A stretch of DNA of 64,000 nt from Pseudomonas trivialis (lineage in GTDB: Bacteria; Pseudomonadota; Gammaproteobacteria; Pseudomonadales; Pseudomonadaceae). Below, in pieces: positions 50,446 to 60,780 of this stretch (the first letter of the stretch is position 1; every line of letters starts with the position of its first letter). Below the pieces are notes generated by a model. It saw only the letters and a list, made by a program, of their open reading frames with translations, was not told the origin of the DNA and did not search any database. Both the position numbers and the translations under genes were made by a program. The DNA is taken from positions 62,001-126,000 of the forward strand of contig NZ_JYLK01000004.1 of the NCBI RefSeq assembly GCF_001439805.1, in the 5' to 3' direction.

Positions 50446-50476
50446 GGAGCCTCCCACAGTTCATTCTGGTTGAGGG

Positions 50477-52996
50477 TTAGACCAGCTCCCGCGCCAGAAA
50501 CGGCGCGGTGCGGCTTTTCCTGCTCTTGGCGACCTTTTGCGGCGTGCCACAGGCAACCACGGTGCCGCCCTCATCACCCGCCCCCGGCCCGATGTCGATC
50601 ACCCAGTCGCTCTGGGCCACCACGCGCATTTCATGCTCCACCACAACCACCGTGTGCCCTGCGTCCACCAGTTGATTGAGCTGGCTGAGCAAGCGGTCAA
50701 CGTCCCGGGGATGCAATCCGGTGGTCGGTTCGTCGAGCACATACAAGGTCGCGCCCCGGGCATTGCGTTGCAACTCGGTGGCGAGCTTGATGCGCTGCGC
50801 TTCGCCGCCGGACAGTTCGGTCGCCGGCTGCCCCAGGCTCAGGTAGCCCAAACCGATATCGCGCAGCACCTGCAATGAACGCAGCACAGCAGGTTGCTCG
50901 GCAAACACCTCGACCGCCTGTTCCACCGTCAGCCCCAGCACCTGGGCGATGCTCAAGCCTTGCCATTTGATCGCCAGGGTCTCGGGGTTGTAGCGCGCAC
51001 CGTGACAGGTCGGGCATGGCGCGTACACGCTGGGCATGAACAGCAACTCAACGCTGACAAACCCTTCACCCTCGCACTGCGGGCAACGGCCCTTGGCGAC
51101 GTTGAACGAGAACTGCCCGGCGTCATAGCCGCGCTTGATGGCTGCCGGCGTGGCGGCAAACAGTTTGCGCACGTTGTCGAACAGCCCGGTGTAAGTCGCC
51201 AGGTTGGAACGCGGGGTACGGCCGATGGGTTTCTGGTCCACCTGCACCAATCGACGGATATGCTCGAGCCCGGAGCGGATGTGACCACCGCTGGTTTGCG
51301 GGGCGTCGTCCTCCAGGCTGGGCTCTTCGTCATTGACCACCCGGCTGCCAAGGCCGCTGCCCACCAGGTCCAGCAGCGCCTGGCTGACCAGGCTGGATTT
51401 GCCCGAGCCGGAAATACCGGTCACCGCCGTGAAACAGCCCAGCGGGAAATCCACCTTCACGTCATTGAGGTTGTTGCGCGTCACGCCTTCCAGCTTCAAC
51501 CACGCAGCGGGCTCACGGCGCGTCGAGGGCAACGCCTGCCCTTCGGCAAACAGGTACGCGCGGGTCTGCGAAGCCTGCACGTCCGCCAGCCCGGCCGGCG
51601 GGCCGCTGTACAGCACTTGCCCGCCGTGTTCGCCGGCGGCCGGGCCCACGTCGATCAGCCAGTCGGCGCGGCGCATGGTTTCCAGGTCATGCTCCACCAC
51701 GAACAGCGAATTGCCGGCGGCTTTCAGGCGCTCGAGCGCGGTGAACAGCGCCTCGCCATCGGCCGGGTGCAAGCCCGCCGAGGGCTCGTCCAGCACATAG
51801 ATCACGCCGAACAACTGCGAGCCCAATTGCGTGGCCAGGCGCAAACGCTGCAACTCGCCGGACGACAGGGTCGGCGTGCTGCGCTCCAGCGACAGGTAAC
51901 CCAGGCCCAGGTCGATCAAGGTGCTGACCCGTTCGAGCAGGTCCTGAGCGATGCGTTGCGCGGCCAGGCGTTTCTCCACCGACAGCTTCATGCGGTCCTG
52001 CCCCGCCGCTACCGGGCGCAACAGTTCAGCCAGTTGCGAGAGGGACAACTGCGACAACTCGCCGATATCCACCCCGGCAAATTTCACCGACAGCGCGGCC
52101 CGCGTCAGGCGCTTGCCCTCGCACAACGGGCAGGCGCTGCCTTGCATGAACTGCGACACGCGCTTTTTCATCAGCGCGCTTTGGGTGTGGCTGAAGGTGT
52201 GCAGAATGTAGCGCCGCGCGCCGCTGAACGTGCCCTGATAACTCGGCTCCAGCTTGCGCTTCAACGCGTCGCGGGTCTGCGCCGGGGTGAAGCCGGCGTA
52301 CACCGGCACCGTCGGGGTTTCGTCGGTGAAGAGGATCCAGTCACGCTGCTTTTTCGGCAGGTCGCGCCAGGGGATGTCGACGTCGTAGCCCAGGGTCACG
52401 AGAATGTCACGCAGGTTCTGGCCCTGCCACGCCAATGGCCAGGCGGCCACCGCGCGCTGGCGGATCGTCAACGAGGGATCGGGCACCATCAACGCCTCGG
52501 TCACCTCATACACGCGGCCCAGCCCGTGGCATTCCGGGCAGGCGCCCTGGGGCAGGTTCGGCGAAAAGTCCTCGGCATACAGCATCGCCTGGCCCTGTGG
52601 GTAGCTGCCGGCGCGCGAATACAGCATGCGGATCAGGCTCGACAAGGTGGTCACACTGCCCACCGAGGAGCGTGCGCTCGGCGTGCCGCGCTGCTGTTGC
52701 AGCGCCACGGCCGGCGGCAGGCCTTCGATGGAGTCCACGTCCGGCACGCCGACCTGATCAATCAAGCGCCGTGCATAAGGCGCCACCGACTCGAAATAAC
52801 GGCGCTGGGCCTCGGCATACACCGTGGAAAACGCCAGGGACGATTTGCCGGAACCCGACACGCCGGTAAACACCACCAGGGCATCCCGTGGAATATCCAC
52901 ATCGACATTACGCAGGTTGTGTTCGCGGGCGCCGCGCACCCGGACAAAACCTGGGCGTTGGGCGGAAATCGGAGGGATGGTGCGCTGTAAAGTCAT
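50477..52996 (-). CDS. UvrA-family excinuclease subunit paralogue
   Basis: 839 residues, about 100 shorter than canonical UvrA. Two ABC-ATPase modules: Walker A GVSGSGKSSLAF near residue 45 and GISGSGKSSLVS near residue 530; signatures LSSGELQRLRLA and LSGGEAQRIKLA. Four C-x2-C knuckles remain (CPECHG, CPLCEG, CPQCEG, CPTCHG). The ATG at 52996 overlaps the TGA of the preceding kinase gene (ATGA), with AAGG six bases upstream. Presumably damage recognition, drug resistance or DNA-binding independent of the main UvrA. Confidence 0.88.
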   Translation of the reverse strand: MTLQRTIPPISAQRPGFVRVRGAREHNLRNVDVDIPRDALVVFTGVSGSGKSSLAFSTVYAEAQRRYFESVAPYARRLIDQVGVPDVDSIEGLPPAVALQQQRGTPSARSSVGSVTTLSSLIRMLYSRAGSYPQGQAMLYAEDFSPNLPQGACPECHGLGRVYEVTEALMVPDPSLTIRQRAVAAWPLAWQGQNLRDILVTLGYDVDIPWRDLPKKQRDWILFTDETPTVPVYAGFTPAQTRDALKRKLEPSYQGTFSGARRYILHTFSHTQSALMKKRVSQFMQGSACPLCEGKRLTRAALSVKFAGVDIGELSQLSLSQLAELLRPVAAGQDRMKLSVEKRLAAQRIAQDLLERVSTLIDLGLGYLSLERSTPTLSSGELQRLRLATQLGSQLFGVIYVLDEPSAGLHPADGEALFTALERLKAAGNSLFVVEHDLETMRRADWLIDVGPAAGEHGGQVLYSGPPAGLADVQASQTRAYLFAEGQALPSTRREPAAWLKLEGVTRNNLNDVKVDFPLGCFTAVTGISGSGKSSLVSQALLDLVGSGLGSRVVNDEEPSLEDDAPQTSGGHIRSGLEHIRRLVQVDQKPIGRTPRSNLATYTGLFDNVRKLFAATPAAIKRGYDAGQFSFNVAKGRCPQCEGEGFVSVELLFMPSVYAPCPTCHGARYNPETLAIKWQGLSIAQVLGLTVEQAVEVFAEQPAVLRSLQVLRDIGLGYLSLGQPATELSGGEAQRIKLATELQRNARGATLYVLDEPTTGLHPRDVDRLLSQLNQLVDAGHTVVVVEHEMRVVAQSDWVIDIGPGAGDEGGTVVACGTPQKVAKSRKSRTAPFLARELV

Positions 52997-54705
52997 TGGC
53001 AACCTTGTCGTGCGGTAAGCATGCTGCGCACCCGTAGCGTGAGGGCTTCGGGGCTGTAGGGCTTGCTCAGCAGATGAATGTCGGGGCTCAGCAGGTGGTT
53101 GCTGGAGAGAATGTCGCGGGTGTGGCCGGAGGTGAACAGCACCGGGACCGGCGGCTGTTGCTGGCGCGCCCAGTCGGCCAGGTCGGTACTTTTGACCCGG
53201 CCCGGCATCACCACGTCGGTAAAGATCAGTTCCGGTTGCAGGCCGGTTTGCAGCTTTTGCATGGCCTGGTCACCGTCGTCGGCGGTGAGCACGGTGTAGC
53301 CCGATTGTTCGAGCACTTCCACCACGGTGAGGCGCACGCCTTCGTTATCCTCGACCACCAGGATGGTTTCCTGGCCGCCGAGGGGCTCCACGGGTTCAGC
53401 CGTCGACTCCTCGCATTCCTCGCCAAGGCTGCGCGGGAAATACAGCTGCACCACGGTGCCCTGGCCTTCGGCGCTGCACACATCGACATGCCCGCCGCTT
53501 TGGCGCACAAAGCCGAACACCATGCTCAAGCCCAGGCCGGTGCCATGGCCGTCGCGCTTGGTGGTGAAGAACGGCTCGAACACCTTGGCCTGGATCGCCG
53601 GTGACATGCCCACTCCGGTGTCGCTCACCGACAGGCGCACGTACTCGCCGGGGCTGATGCTTTTGCCCACGCAATCCCTGGGGTTGAGGATGATGTTTTC
53701 GCCGCTGATGCGAATCACGCCCTCGCCTTTCATGGCGTCCCGCGCGTTGATCGCCAGGTTGAGCAGGGCATTTTCCAGCTGGTTGCGGTCGACGTGAATG
53801 CGCCACGGGTCGCGCGGCAGCTGCACATCGATATGGATGGTTTCACCCAGCGCGCGCTGCAACAGCTCACCGAGGTTTTCATAAATGCGCAAAGGGTTGT
53901 ATACCGCCGGCGACAGCGGCTGGCGACGGGCAAACGCGAGCAATTGCGAGGACAGCTTGGCGCCCCGTTCCACGGCGGCAATGGCCGCCGTGACGCGGCG
54001 CTGCACTTGGGGGTTATCCGGCTCATGCCGGGCCAGCAGGTGCAGGTTGCCGGCGATCACTTGCAGCAGATTGTTGAAATCGTGGGCCACGCCGCCGGTC
54101 AGGCCGCCGATGGCTTCGAGTTTCTGCGACTGGCGCAACTGGTCCTCGGCGGCCGAACGCGCCTGCACTTCGGCGGCGACGCGCTGCTCGAGGTTGTGGG
54201 TGAGCTCCTGGCGCACCCGCTCGGACTTCACCAGTTCGGTGGTCTCCACCACAATCGCCAGCACCCCGGCCGGTTGCTGGTTGTCGCCGGCAACCGGGCT
54301 GTAATAAAGGTCGAGCCACAGGGTTTCAGGCTGGCCGTTACGCGACAGCACCAGTTCCTTGTTGTTGAACGACAGCGTGCCGCCGGCCAGGCAGGTGTCC
54401 ACCACATGCCGATTGAACTCGGCCACTTCCGGCCAGCCCTGCTCCACCGGCGTGCCCAGCAGGTAGGGATGGCGCCCGCCGGCGAACACCGAATAGCTGT
54501 CGTTATAGATCATGTAACCCGCCCGCCCCCACAGCATCACCATCGGCACCGGGGATGCGAGCATCATCTGCACCGTGCAGGCCAGGCTGGTGGACCATTC
54601 GTCGAGCGGCCCCAGGTCGGTGTTCGACCAGTCGAACGCGCGAATGCGTTGGGCCATTTCACCGGCCCAGCCTTCACAGTCATGTGGGTTGGATAAAAAT
54701 TGCAT
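52993..54705 (-). CDS. hybrid sensor histidine kinase
   Basis: 570 residues, soluble. N-terminal PAS-like sensor (about 40-165, PVPMVMLWGRAGYMIYNDSY); coiled-coil linker; HisKA with H in GGVAHDFNNLLQVI near residue 225; HATPase with DTGVGMSP and GTGLGLSMVFGF; C-terminal receiver (about 450-570, ETILVVEDNEG, D in IFTDVVMPG). CckA-like layout. Starts at ATG 54705; in-frame starts upstream are weaker. Its stop overlaps the UvrA-like start. Confidence 0.9.
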   Translation of the reverse strand: MQFLSNPHDCEGWAGEMAQRIRAFDWSNTDLGPLDEWSTSLACTVQMMLASPVPMVMLWGRAGYMIYNDSYSVFAGGRHPYLLGTPVEQGWPEVAEFNRHVVDTCLAGGTLSFNNKELVLSRNGQPETLWLDLYYSPVAGDNQQPAGVLAIVVETTELVKSERVRQELTHNLEQRVAAEVQARSAAEDQLRQSQKLEAIGGLTGGVAHDFNNLLQVIAGNLHLLARHEPDNPQVQRRVTAAIAAVERGAKLSSQLLAFARRQPLSPAVYNPLRIYENLGELLQRALGETIHIDVQLPRDPWRIHVDRNQLENALLNLAINARDAMKGEGVIRISGENIILNPRDCVGKSISPGEYVRLSVSDTGVGMSPAIQAKVFEPFFTTKRDGHGTGLGLSMVFGFVRQSGGHVDVCSAEGQGTVVQLYFPRSLGEECEESTAEPVEPLGGQETILVVEDNEGVRLTVVEVLEQSGYTVLTADDGDQAMQKLQTGLQPELIFTDVVMPGRVKSTDLADWARQQQPPVPVLFTSGHTRDILSSNHLLSPDIHLLSKPYSPEALTLRVRSMLTARQGCQ

Positions 54706-54812
54706 GATTGGGCTCTGCGCAAAGAGAACGTTCGCAACGATTTGGAGCATGCCAGTTGTAGATGGTTTCATCCGGACTTATTTAGGGTGCAAACACTATG
54801 CAATCAACGGCT

Positions 54813-57800
54813 TCAATGGAAATTCCGGCTGCGCACATGGATGCCGTCCAGCAGCGGCGTGAGGTCGGTGAGACGCCCGGCGATCAGGTGCCGCACTTCG
54901 CCCACCGCCTCCCAGCGACCGTCCACCTTGAGCAGGCGCGAACCCACCAGGGCCTGGCGCTGGCGTTCGGCGAGGTCGCGCCAGACCACCACGTTGAGGT
55001 TGCCGAATTCATCTTCCAGGGTGACGAAGGTCACGCCGCTGGCAGTGCCGGGCCGTTGCCGCCCCGTGACCAGCCCCGCCACACTGACGTTGCGCCCATG
55101 CTCCACCGTCGCCAGCTCCCGGGAGCTGCGACAACGCCGCTTGCGCAGTTCCCCGCGCAGCAAGGCCAGCGGGTGCGGGCCCAGGGTGGTACCGAGGGTG
55201 GCGTAGTCGGCGTGCAGGTCTTCGCCCAACGTTGGCGCGGGCAACGCCACCGGGGTTTCGTCGGCGCCGGGCAGGCCGGCAAACAGCCCCAGCTGTTTAT
55301 GCACACCGGCCACGTCCCAGCGCGCCTGGTGCCGGTTGCCGGCCAGCGCACGTAATGCACCGGCATCGGCCAGTAGGGCCTGGGCACGCTTATCCAGCCC
55401 GGCGCGCTCGTCGAGGTCGGCAATATCGCCGAACACTTGGCGCCCACGCGCGGCCTCGATGCGCCGCGCGTCGTCTTCGCGAAATCCCGCGATCATGCGC
55501 AGCCCCAGGCGAATCGCCGGTTGCTGACCGTCGATGGGCTCCAGGCTGCAATCCCAGTCACTGGCCAGCACGTCCACCGGGCGGATCTGCAGGCGATGGC
55601 GGCGTGCGTCCTGCAGGATCTGGTCCGGGCTGTAGAAACCCATGGGCCAGCTGTTGATCAGCGCACAGGCGAACGCCGCCGGCTCATGGCACTTGAGCCA
55701 GCAACTGGCGTAGGTCAGCAGGGCAAAGCTGGCCGCGTGGGACTCGGGAAAACCATAGCTGCCAAAGCCCTTGATCTGCTCGAAGATCTGCGCGGCAAAG
55801 GCTTCGGTGTAGCCGTTCTTCATCATGCCGGTGCGCAGGCGTTCCTGATGGGGCTCCAGACCGCCATGGCGTTTCCAGGCAGCCATGGAACGGCGCAACT
55901 GGTCGGCCTCGCCGGGGCTGTAGTCGGCGGCGACCATGGCGATCTGCATCACCTGCTCCTGGAACAGCGGGATGCCCAGGGTGCGCTCCAGCACCTCCTT
56001 TAGGGCAGGCGACGGATAAGTCGTGGGCTCTTCTTTATTACGCCGACGCAGATACGGATGCACCATGCCGCCCTGAATCGGCCCGGGCCGCACGATGGCG
56101 ACTTCAATCACCAGGTCGTAAAACGCCTGCGGCTTGAGCCTGGGCAACATCGACATCTGCGCCCGCGACTCGATCTGGAACACACCAATGGTGTCGGCCT
56201 TGCTGATCATCGCGTAGGTGGCCGGGTCTTCCTTGGGGATCGACGCCAGCGTCAGGTCCTGGTGGCGGTGGCGGCGCAGCAGGTCGAAGCAGCGGCGGAT
56301 CGCGCTGAGCATGCCCAGGGCGAGGATATCCACCTTGAGCAGGCCCACGGCGTCGAGGTCGTCCTTGTCCCACTGGATGATGGTGCGCTCGGCCATGGCC
56401 GCGTTTTCCACCGGCACCAAGGTGTCCAGCGGGTGTTCGGAAATCACGAAACCGCCGGGGTGCTGGGACAGGTGCCGGGGGAAGCCGATCAACTGTTGGG
56501 TGAGCGTGAGCACCCGGCGCAGGATCGGGCTGTCCGGGTCGAAGCCGCTTTCACGCAGGCGCGCCAGCGGTGGCGCATCATCACTCCAGCGCCCGCAGCA
56601 CTCGGCCAGCGCGTTGATCTGGTCGGCGGGCAAGCCCAGGGCCTTGGCCACATCGCGCACTGCGCCGGCCGCGTGATAACTGCTGACCACCGCCGTCAAC
56701 GCCGCGCGGGTACGCCCATAGCGCTGGAACACATACTGCAATACCTCTTCGCGGCGTTCGTGTTCGAAGTCGACGTCAATGTCCGGCGGTTCGTTGCGCT
56801 CTCTGGACAGGAAGCGCTCGAACAGCAGGCGGGTCAGGCTCGGGTCGATCTCGGTGATGCCCAGGGCAAAGCACACCGCCGAGTTGGCCGCCGACCCGCG
56901 CCCCTGGCACAGGATCGAACGGCTACGAGCGAAACTCACGATGTCGTGCACCGTGAGGAAGTAGCTTTCGTAGCCCAGCTCGCTGATCAGCTTCAGCTCG
57001 ATGTTGATCTGCTCCAGGGTGCCGGCCTCGACGCCCTGGGGCCAGCGCCGGGCGATGCCTTCTTCGGTGAGGGTACGCAGCCAGCTCTTGGCGCTGTGGC
57101 CGTCGGGCACCAGCTCGCGCGGATAGTGGTAGCGCAACTGGCCGAGGTCGAAGGTGCAACGTCGGGCGATGGCCAGGGTTTCGTCGAGCAAGGCCTGGGG
57201 GTACAGCGCGGCCAGGGCCTCGCGGCTGCGCAGGTGGCGCTCGCCATTGGGGTGCAGGCGCGTGCCGGCTTCGGCCACCGGCACGTGATGGCGAATGGCG
57301 GTCATGGTGTCTTGCAGGGCCCGGCGACCGCGCGCATGCATGTGCACATCGCCACAGGCCACCGCCGGGAGGTGCAGGCGGGCGGCCAACTGCAGGCGCT
57401 GCTCCAGATGGCGCGCATCGTCCTGGCCGCAGTGCAGGTGCACCGCCAGCCACAGGCCGTCGACGAAGGTGCGGCGCAGCCATTGGATATCGGCCTGGGT
57501 ATTGCCGTCTTCGGCCACCCACAGCGCCAGCAGTCCGGAAAACGGTGTGTCGAAGTCCTCCCGCAGCAGGCGATAACGGCCCTTTTCGGCGCGCCGCCGG
57601 GCCAGGGTGATCAGCCGGCACAGGTGCTGGTAACCGTTGAGGTCCTGCACCAGCAACACCAGTTTCGGGCCGTTTTCGATGCGCATCTCGCTGCCGATGA
57701 TCAGCGGCACCTCCACCGCCTTCGCCGCCTGCCAGGCCCGCACGATGCCCGACAAGGTGCACTCATCGGTGATCGCCAGCGCGCGGTAGCCCTGCTGTTT

Positions 57801-57884
57801 GGCGCGCTCGAACAACTCCAGCGCACTCGAGGCGCCGCGCTGGAAGCTGAAGTTGGACAGGCAGTGCAGTTCGGCGTAGTTCAT
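54813..57884 (-). CDS. dnaE2: error-prone DNA polymerase DnaE2
   Basis: 1023-residue C-family polymerase alpha subunit. N-terminal PHP domain ([16 protein letters not shown]), polymerase palm acidic residues in [13 protein letters not shown], and C-terminal OB domain ([15 protein letters not shown]). Length fits DnaE2, shorter than DnaE1 and without the tau-binding tail. The ATG at 57884 overlaps the imuB stop (ATGA). Acts with ImuA and ImuB in SOS-induced translesion synthesis and mutagenesis. Confidence 0.95.
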   Translation of the reverse strand: MNYAELHCLSNFSFQRGASSALELFERAKQQGYRALAITDECTLSGIVRAWQAAKAVEVPLIIGSEMRIENGPKLVLLVQDLNGYQHLCRLITLARRRAEKGRYRLLREDFDTPFSGLLALWVAEDGNTQADIQWLRRTFVDGLWLAVHLHCGQDDARHLEQRLQLAARLHLPAVACGDVHMHARGRRALQDTMTAIRHHVPVAEAGTRLHPNGERHLRSREALAALYPQALLDETLAIARRCTFDLGQLRYHYPRELVPDGHSAKSWLRTLTEEGIARRWPQGVEAGTLEQINIELKLISELGYESYFLTVHDIVSFARSRSILCQGRGSAANSAVCFALGITEIDPSLTRLLFERFLSRERNEPPDIDVDFEHERREEVLQYVFQRYGRTRAALTAVVSSYHAAGAVRDVAKALGLPADQINALAECCGRWSDDAPPLARLRESGFDPDSPILRRVLTLTQQLIGFPRHLSQHPGGFVISEHPLDTLVPVENAAMAERTIIQWDKDDLDAVGLLKVDILALGMLSAIRRCFDLLRRHRHQDLTLASIPKEDPATYAMISKADTIGVFQIESRAQMSMLPRLKPQAFYDLVIEVAIVRPGPIQGGMVHPYLRRRNKEEPTTYPSPALKEVLERTLGIPLFQEQVMQIAMVAADYSPGEADQLRRSMAAWKRHGGLEPHQERLRTGMMKNGYTEAFAAQIFEQIKGFGSYGFPESHAASFALLTYASCWLKCHEPAAFACALINSWPMGFYSPDQILQDARRHRLQIRPVDVLASDWDCSLEPIDGQQPAIRLGLRMIAGFREDDARRIEAARGRQVFGDIADLDERAGLDKRAQALLADAGALRALAGNRHQARWDVAGVHKQLGLFAGLPGADETPVALPAPTLGEDLHADYATLGTTLGPHPLALLRGELRKRRCRSSRELATVEHGRNVSVAGLVTGRQRPGTASGVTFVTLEDEFGNLNVVVWRDLAERQRQALVGSRLLKVDGRWEAVGEVRHLIAGRLTDLTPLLDGIHVRSRNFH

Positions 57885-59296
57885 GCAAACCAGCCTTGCA
57901 GCCATAACCCGTCGCTTTGCCCCACGCTGCGGTAGGCCCAGCCCTGCTGGCCGGCGCGGGTCTGGATCAGGTAGTAGTCGCGGCGAATGTCGGCGCCGTC
58001 CCACCAGCCGGATTCGATGCGTTCCGGGCCCATCAGAATCTGCACCCCCTGCTCGGCCAGCAGGGTCGGTTCGCGCAGCAGCCAGCCGGGGCGTTGCACC
58101 TTGTTCAGGGTTGAGCAGGGATGTTTGTCGACCACCGCCTGCCAAGCACATTCGGGGCGGTGATCAGCATGAAAACGCAGGCCCTGCACCGCCTCATCCC
58201 CCAGGCGCGCGCGCAGGCGTTCGCGCAACTGTTCCCACGGCAGGGTTTGTTGCGGGCGGTCGTCGAACAGGTCCTGGCGCTGGGGCACGAACAACGGCAG
58301 GTCCTCGGCCACCAGGCGAAAGCCGCGTACCGGCGCGGTGACCTGCACCTGCTCAAGCCGCCCGCGAGCCAGCTCGAACAGCATCGCCGGTTCGCGCTCG
58401 GCGCTGAGCAGGCCGACCTTGATCACGCTGTCCGGCGCCTGGGCGTGTTCCAGGTGCAGGTCGAACCGTTGCACGCCGCTGTCGCGACCGCAGAGGAAGG
58501 CCGATAGATCGCCGGTCAGGCGGCGCAAGGGAAACAGCAACGCCTGGTGGGAGTGCACGTCGAAATTCAACTCGATGCGCGCATCGAACTGGTCCGGCGG
58601 CTGATAGAAGGCCAGGGCCAGGGGGCGCTGCCCGGTCAAGGTATCCAGGTGCTGCAGCAGCCCGGCTTCAAACCGCCGCGCCAGGGTATGCCGGGGCAGC
58701 GCCTGTACCTGGGCCAGCGTGCGCAGGCCCATGCGCGACAGGGCGGTGGCGGCCTGCGGGTTCAGGCCTGCGCGGTCGATGGGCAGCGGCGCCAGGGCGT
58801 GCAGCAAGGCGCTGTCATCGGCCACGGCCAGGCCATCGTAGAGGTTCGCCAGCACGCGCGCCGCCGCCGGGTTGGGGGCGGCGACGATGCGGTGGCGAAA
58901 CCCCAGTTCAGTGAGTTCCTTGCGCAAGCGCGCCTCGAACTGCGGCCAGGGCCCGAACAGGCCCAGGCTCGACTCGATCTCGAACAGCAGCGCACGCGGG
59001 TAAAACACACTGACCTGGGAACTGAAACGGTAAGCCCAGGCCGCGAGAAACTGTTGCCAGTGTTCGATTTGAGCCGGGTCGTACTCGGCGCTGGCAAAGG
59101 TTTTGCTCAGCGCATGGGCGGCCGTCAGCGACTGGCCGGGGCGCAAGCCCAAGGCGCGCGCGGCGGCATTGGCCGTTTGCACGACGCGGCGCTGCGGCGT
59201 GCCCGCCAGCAGCACCAGCGGTTGATCCGGCTCGGGATGCAGACGCTGCACCCCGTCCATTGCCAATTGCGGGAAAACAATACACACCCAGCGCAT
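57881..59296 (-). CDS. imuB: Y-family polymerase-like mutasome protein ImuB
   Basis: 471 residues opening [15 protein letters not shown]. Resembles Y-family polymerases (PALALEIE-type palm region, [19 protein letters not shown] helix-hairpin-helix) but lacks the usual catalytic acidic triad, as expected for ImuB, which is a hub for the beta clamp, ImuA and DnaE2. Coupled to dnaE2 by a 4-bp overlap; 7 bp after imuA. SOS-controlled via the lexA2 operator. Confidence 0.93.
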   Translation of the reverse strand: MRWVCIVFPQLAMDGVQRLHPEPDQPLVLLAGTPQRRVVQTANAAARALGLRPGQSLTAAHALSKTFASAEYDPAQIEHWQQFLAAWAYRFSSQVSVFYPRALLFEIESSLGLFGPWPQFEARLRKELTELGFRHRIVAAPNPAAARVLANLYDGLAVADDSALLHALAPLPIDRAGLNPQAATALSRMGLRTLAQVQALPRHTLARRFEAGLLQHLDTLTGQRPLALAFYQPPDQFDARIELNFDVHSHQALLFPLRRLTGDLSAFLCGRDSGVQRFDLHLEHAQAPDSVIKVGLLSAEREPAMLFELARGRLEQVQVTAPVRGFRLVAEDLPLFVPQRQDLFDDRPQQTLPWEQLRERLRARLGDEAVQGLRFHADHRPECAWQAVVDKHPCSTLNKVQRPGWLLREPTLLAEQGVQILMGPERIESGWWDGADIRRDYYLIQTRAGQQGWAYRSVGQSDGLWLQGWFA

Positions 59297-59303
59297 GGCA
59301 ACC

Positions 59304-59918
59304 TCAGTGCCCGGCCAGCGCGATCGGCGCCGGGTGGGCCAGCCCGCCCCGGCACTTGAGCACGCGCACCTGCGCAGGCCGCGCCTCGATCGCCAGACGC
59401 AGGGCCGCCGGCGACGCATTGACCGCCTCGCCCAATGCGCGCCAGGCAAACGCCAGGGTCTGCCCGGTTTCCGCCGCCACCTGCAAGCGGCGCAAGGCGC
59501 GGTCATCGGCCTTGCGCGGCCAGCACAACACCGCGCCGCAACTGCCGGAACGCAGGCACTGCTCCGCCGCCCACAGCGCGTCGCGTTCCTCGGCCTGGAT
59601 GACGGCGAGCTGGCGCAGGTCCACCCCGGCGTTGTGCCAGGCATGGGCGTACGGCGTGTAAGGCGGCGCCACCAGCACGATGCGCTCCCCCGCCGCCGAC
59701 AGGCGCGCCAGGGTCGGCAGCACCAGTTGCAATTCGCCTACGCCCTCCGTGGCCATCAGGATTTCGCTGAGGGCCGACTCCGGCCAGCCACCGCTGGGCA
59801 GCACCGCATCCAGCGCCGCCAGCCCCGTGGGGTGCACGCTGGCCGGTGGTGCAGCGGGCCGGCCTTTCCACACGCGGCCGCCATTGAACAGCGTGTCCAG
59901 TGCAATGACGGCGCCCAT
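59304..59918 (-). CDS. imuA: translesion synthesis accessory protein ImuA
   Basis: 204-residue SulA/RecA-like protein: TGLAALDAVLPSGGWPESALSEIL, followed by ERIVLVAPPYTPYAHAW and AVLCWPRKADDRALRRLQ. It belongs to the ImuA family that partners ImuB and RecA. The ATG at 59918 shares its first base with the end of the lexA2 stop (TGATG). Second gene of the mutasome operon. Confidence 0.9.
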   Translation of the reverse strand: MGAVIALDTLFNGGRVWKGRPAAPPASVHPTGLAALDAVLPSGGWPESALSEILMATEGVGELQLVLPTLARLSAAGERIVLVAPPYTPYAHAWHNAGVDLRQLAVIQAEERDALWAAEQCLRSGSCGAVLCWPRKADDRALRRLQVAAETGQTLAFAWRALGEAVNASPAALRLAIEARPAQVRVLKCRGGLAHPAPIALAGH

Positions 59919-60535
59919 CAACCCTGCCTCACCAGGCCGCAGAACACCCCTTCGATGGCCAGGTCCTGGTCAGGCCCCACCACGATGGGCTGATACGCAG
60001 GGTTGCGCGGCAGCAGGCGCACGCTGTCGCCATGGCGCTCGAACCGCTTGATGGTGACTTCGCCATCCAGGCGCGCCACCACGATCTGCCCGTTTACGGC
60101 CTCGGCACTGCGGCGCACGCCCACCAGATCACCGTCGAGAATGCCGTCTTCGATCATCGAATCGCCCTGCACCCGCAGCAGGTAATCCGGAGTTTTGGCG
60201 AACGTGGTCGGGTCCAGTTGCAGGCGGCTGTGCACCTCGGCATCGGCACCGATGGGCAACCCGGCGGCCACGCGACCGAGCACCGGAACATCCAGCCAGT
60301 CGGGCCGCGCCGGCTGGTTGAGCAGGCGAATACCACGGGCCTGGTTGGGGTTGACCTCGATAAAACCGGCCTCGGTCAGGGCCAGTACGTGCTTGCGTGC
60401 CACGCTGCGCGAGGCAAAGCCGAACGCCTCGGCGATCTCGGCGAGGCTGGGAGGCTGCCCTTGCTGCGCGATGCGATCGCGGATAAAGGTCAGGATGGCG
60501 GTACGGCGGGGGGTCAGAGTCGTCATGGAGTACAT
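59918..60535 (-). CDS. lexA2: LexA-type SOS repressor (second LexA)
   Basis: 205 residues. N-terminal winged helix (TPRRTAILTFIRDRI, SLAEIAEAFGFASRSVARKH); cleavage site in RVAAGLPIG (Ala-Gly); catalytic serine in QGDSMIEDG and lysine in GQIVVARLDGE. Start at ATG 60535, which has AGGAG five bases upstream; the alternative ATG 60526 has none. First gene of the lexA2-imuA-imuB-dnaE2 operon, which it should autorepress through the palindrome overlapping its start. Confidence 0.93.
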   Translation of the reverse strand: MYSMTTLTPRRTAILTFIRDRIAQQGQPPSLAEIAEAFGFASRSVARKHVLALTEAGFIEVNPNQARGIRLLNQPARPDWLDVPVLGRVAAGLPIGADAEVHSRLQLDPTTFAKTPDYLLRVQGDSMIEDGILDGDLVGVRRSAEAVNGQIVVARLDGEVTIKRFERHGDSVRLLPRNPAYQPIVVGPDQDLAIEGVFCGLVRQG

Positions 60536-60544
60536 TTGTACTCC
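60527..60544. promoter_or_regulatory. LexA2 operator covering the lexA2 ribosome-binding site and start
   Basis: GGAGTAC-ATTT-GTACTCC, perfect 7-bp arms. Fits the GTAC-N4-GTAC-like operator reported for the LexA2 class of pseudomonads, not the common CTGT-N8-ACAG box. It contains both the AGGAG Shine-Dalgarno and the start codon. Confidence 0.75.
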
Positions 60545-60583
60545 TGCGGGAAATTTCTGACAATAGCCGGCAGTCGGGAGCGC

Positions 60584-60688
60584 TTATTGAAGCCAGGTGC
60601 ACCAATAGCCCCAACTGACAAGTCGATAGGGCCGTCCGGTCCAGCGTTTGAGTGATAGCGGAACGGCGGGTAACTCTGCCTCAGTCAT
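60584..60688 (-). pseudogene. C-terminal fragment of immunity-like membrane protein
   Basis: 34-codon frame (MTEAELPAVPLSLKRW..., ending WCTWLQ) aligning with the C-terminal third of the 125-residue membrane proteins nearby (TEAELKSIPLSLRRW). Lacks the N-terminal helix and central segment. A near-identical fragment lies at 62330-62449, five codons longer. A decayed paralogue. Confidence 0.7.
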
Positions 60689-60709
60689 AAAACTTTTTTT
60701 CACTGAGCC

Positions 60710-60778
60710 CTACAGAAGGCCCAAAACGACGAATGTGTCGATGAGCATCACGAGGGTGTAGGCGACAAACCAGGACAT
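60710..60778 (-). pseudogene. N-terminal fragment of immunity-like membrane protein
   Basis: 22-codon frame MSWFVAYTLVMLIDTFVVLG followed by LL and TAG, starting two bases after the stop of the intact gene at 60781. Aligns with the first helix of the 125-residue family (MSFFLVYTVVWFVGGL). With 60584-60688 it forms a third immunity copy with its middle deleted. It might still be translated as a one-helix peptide. Confidence 0.6.
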
Positions 60779-60780
60779 CG

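Noticed and set aside
56058..57935. 625-codon plus-strand frame opposite dnaE2
   Set aside because: Antisense shadow; dnaE2 has family motifs and coupled starts.
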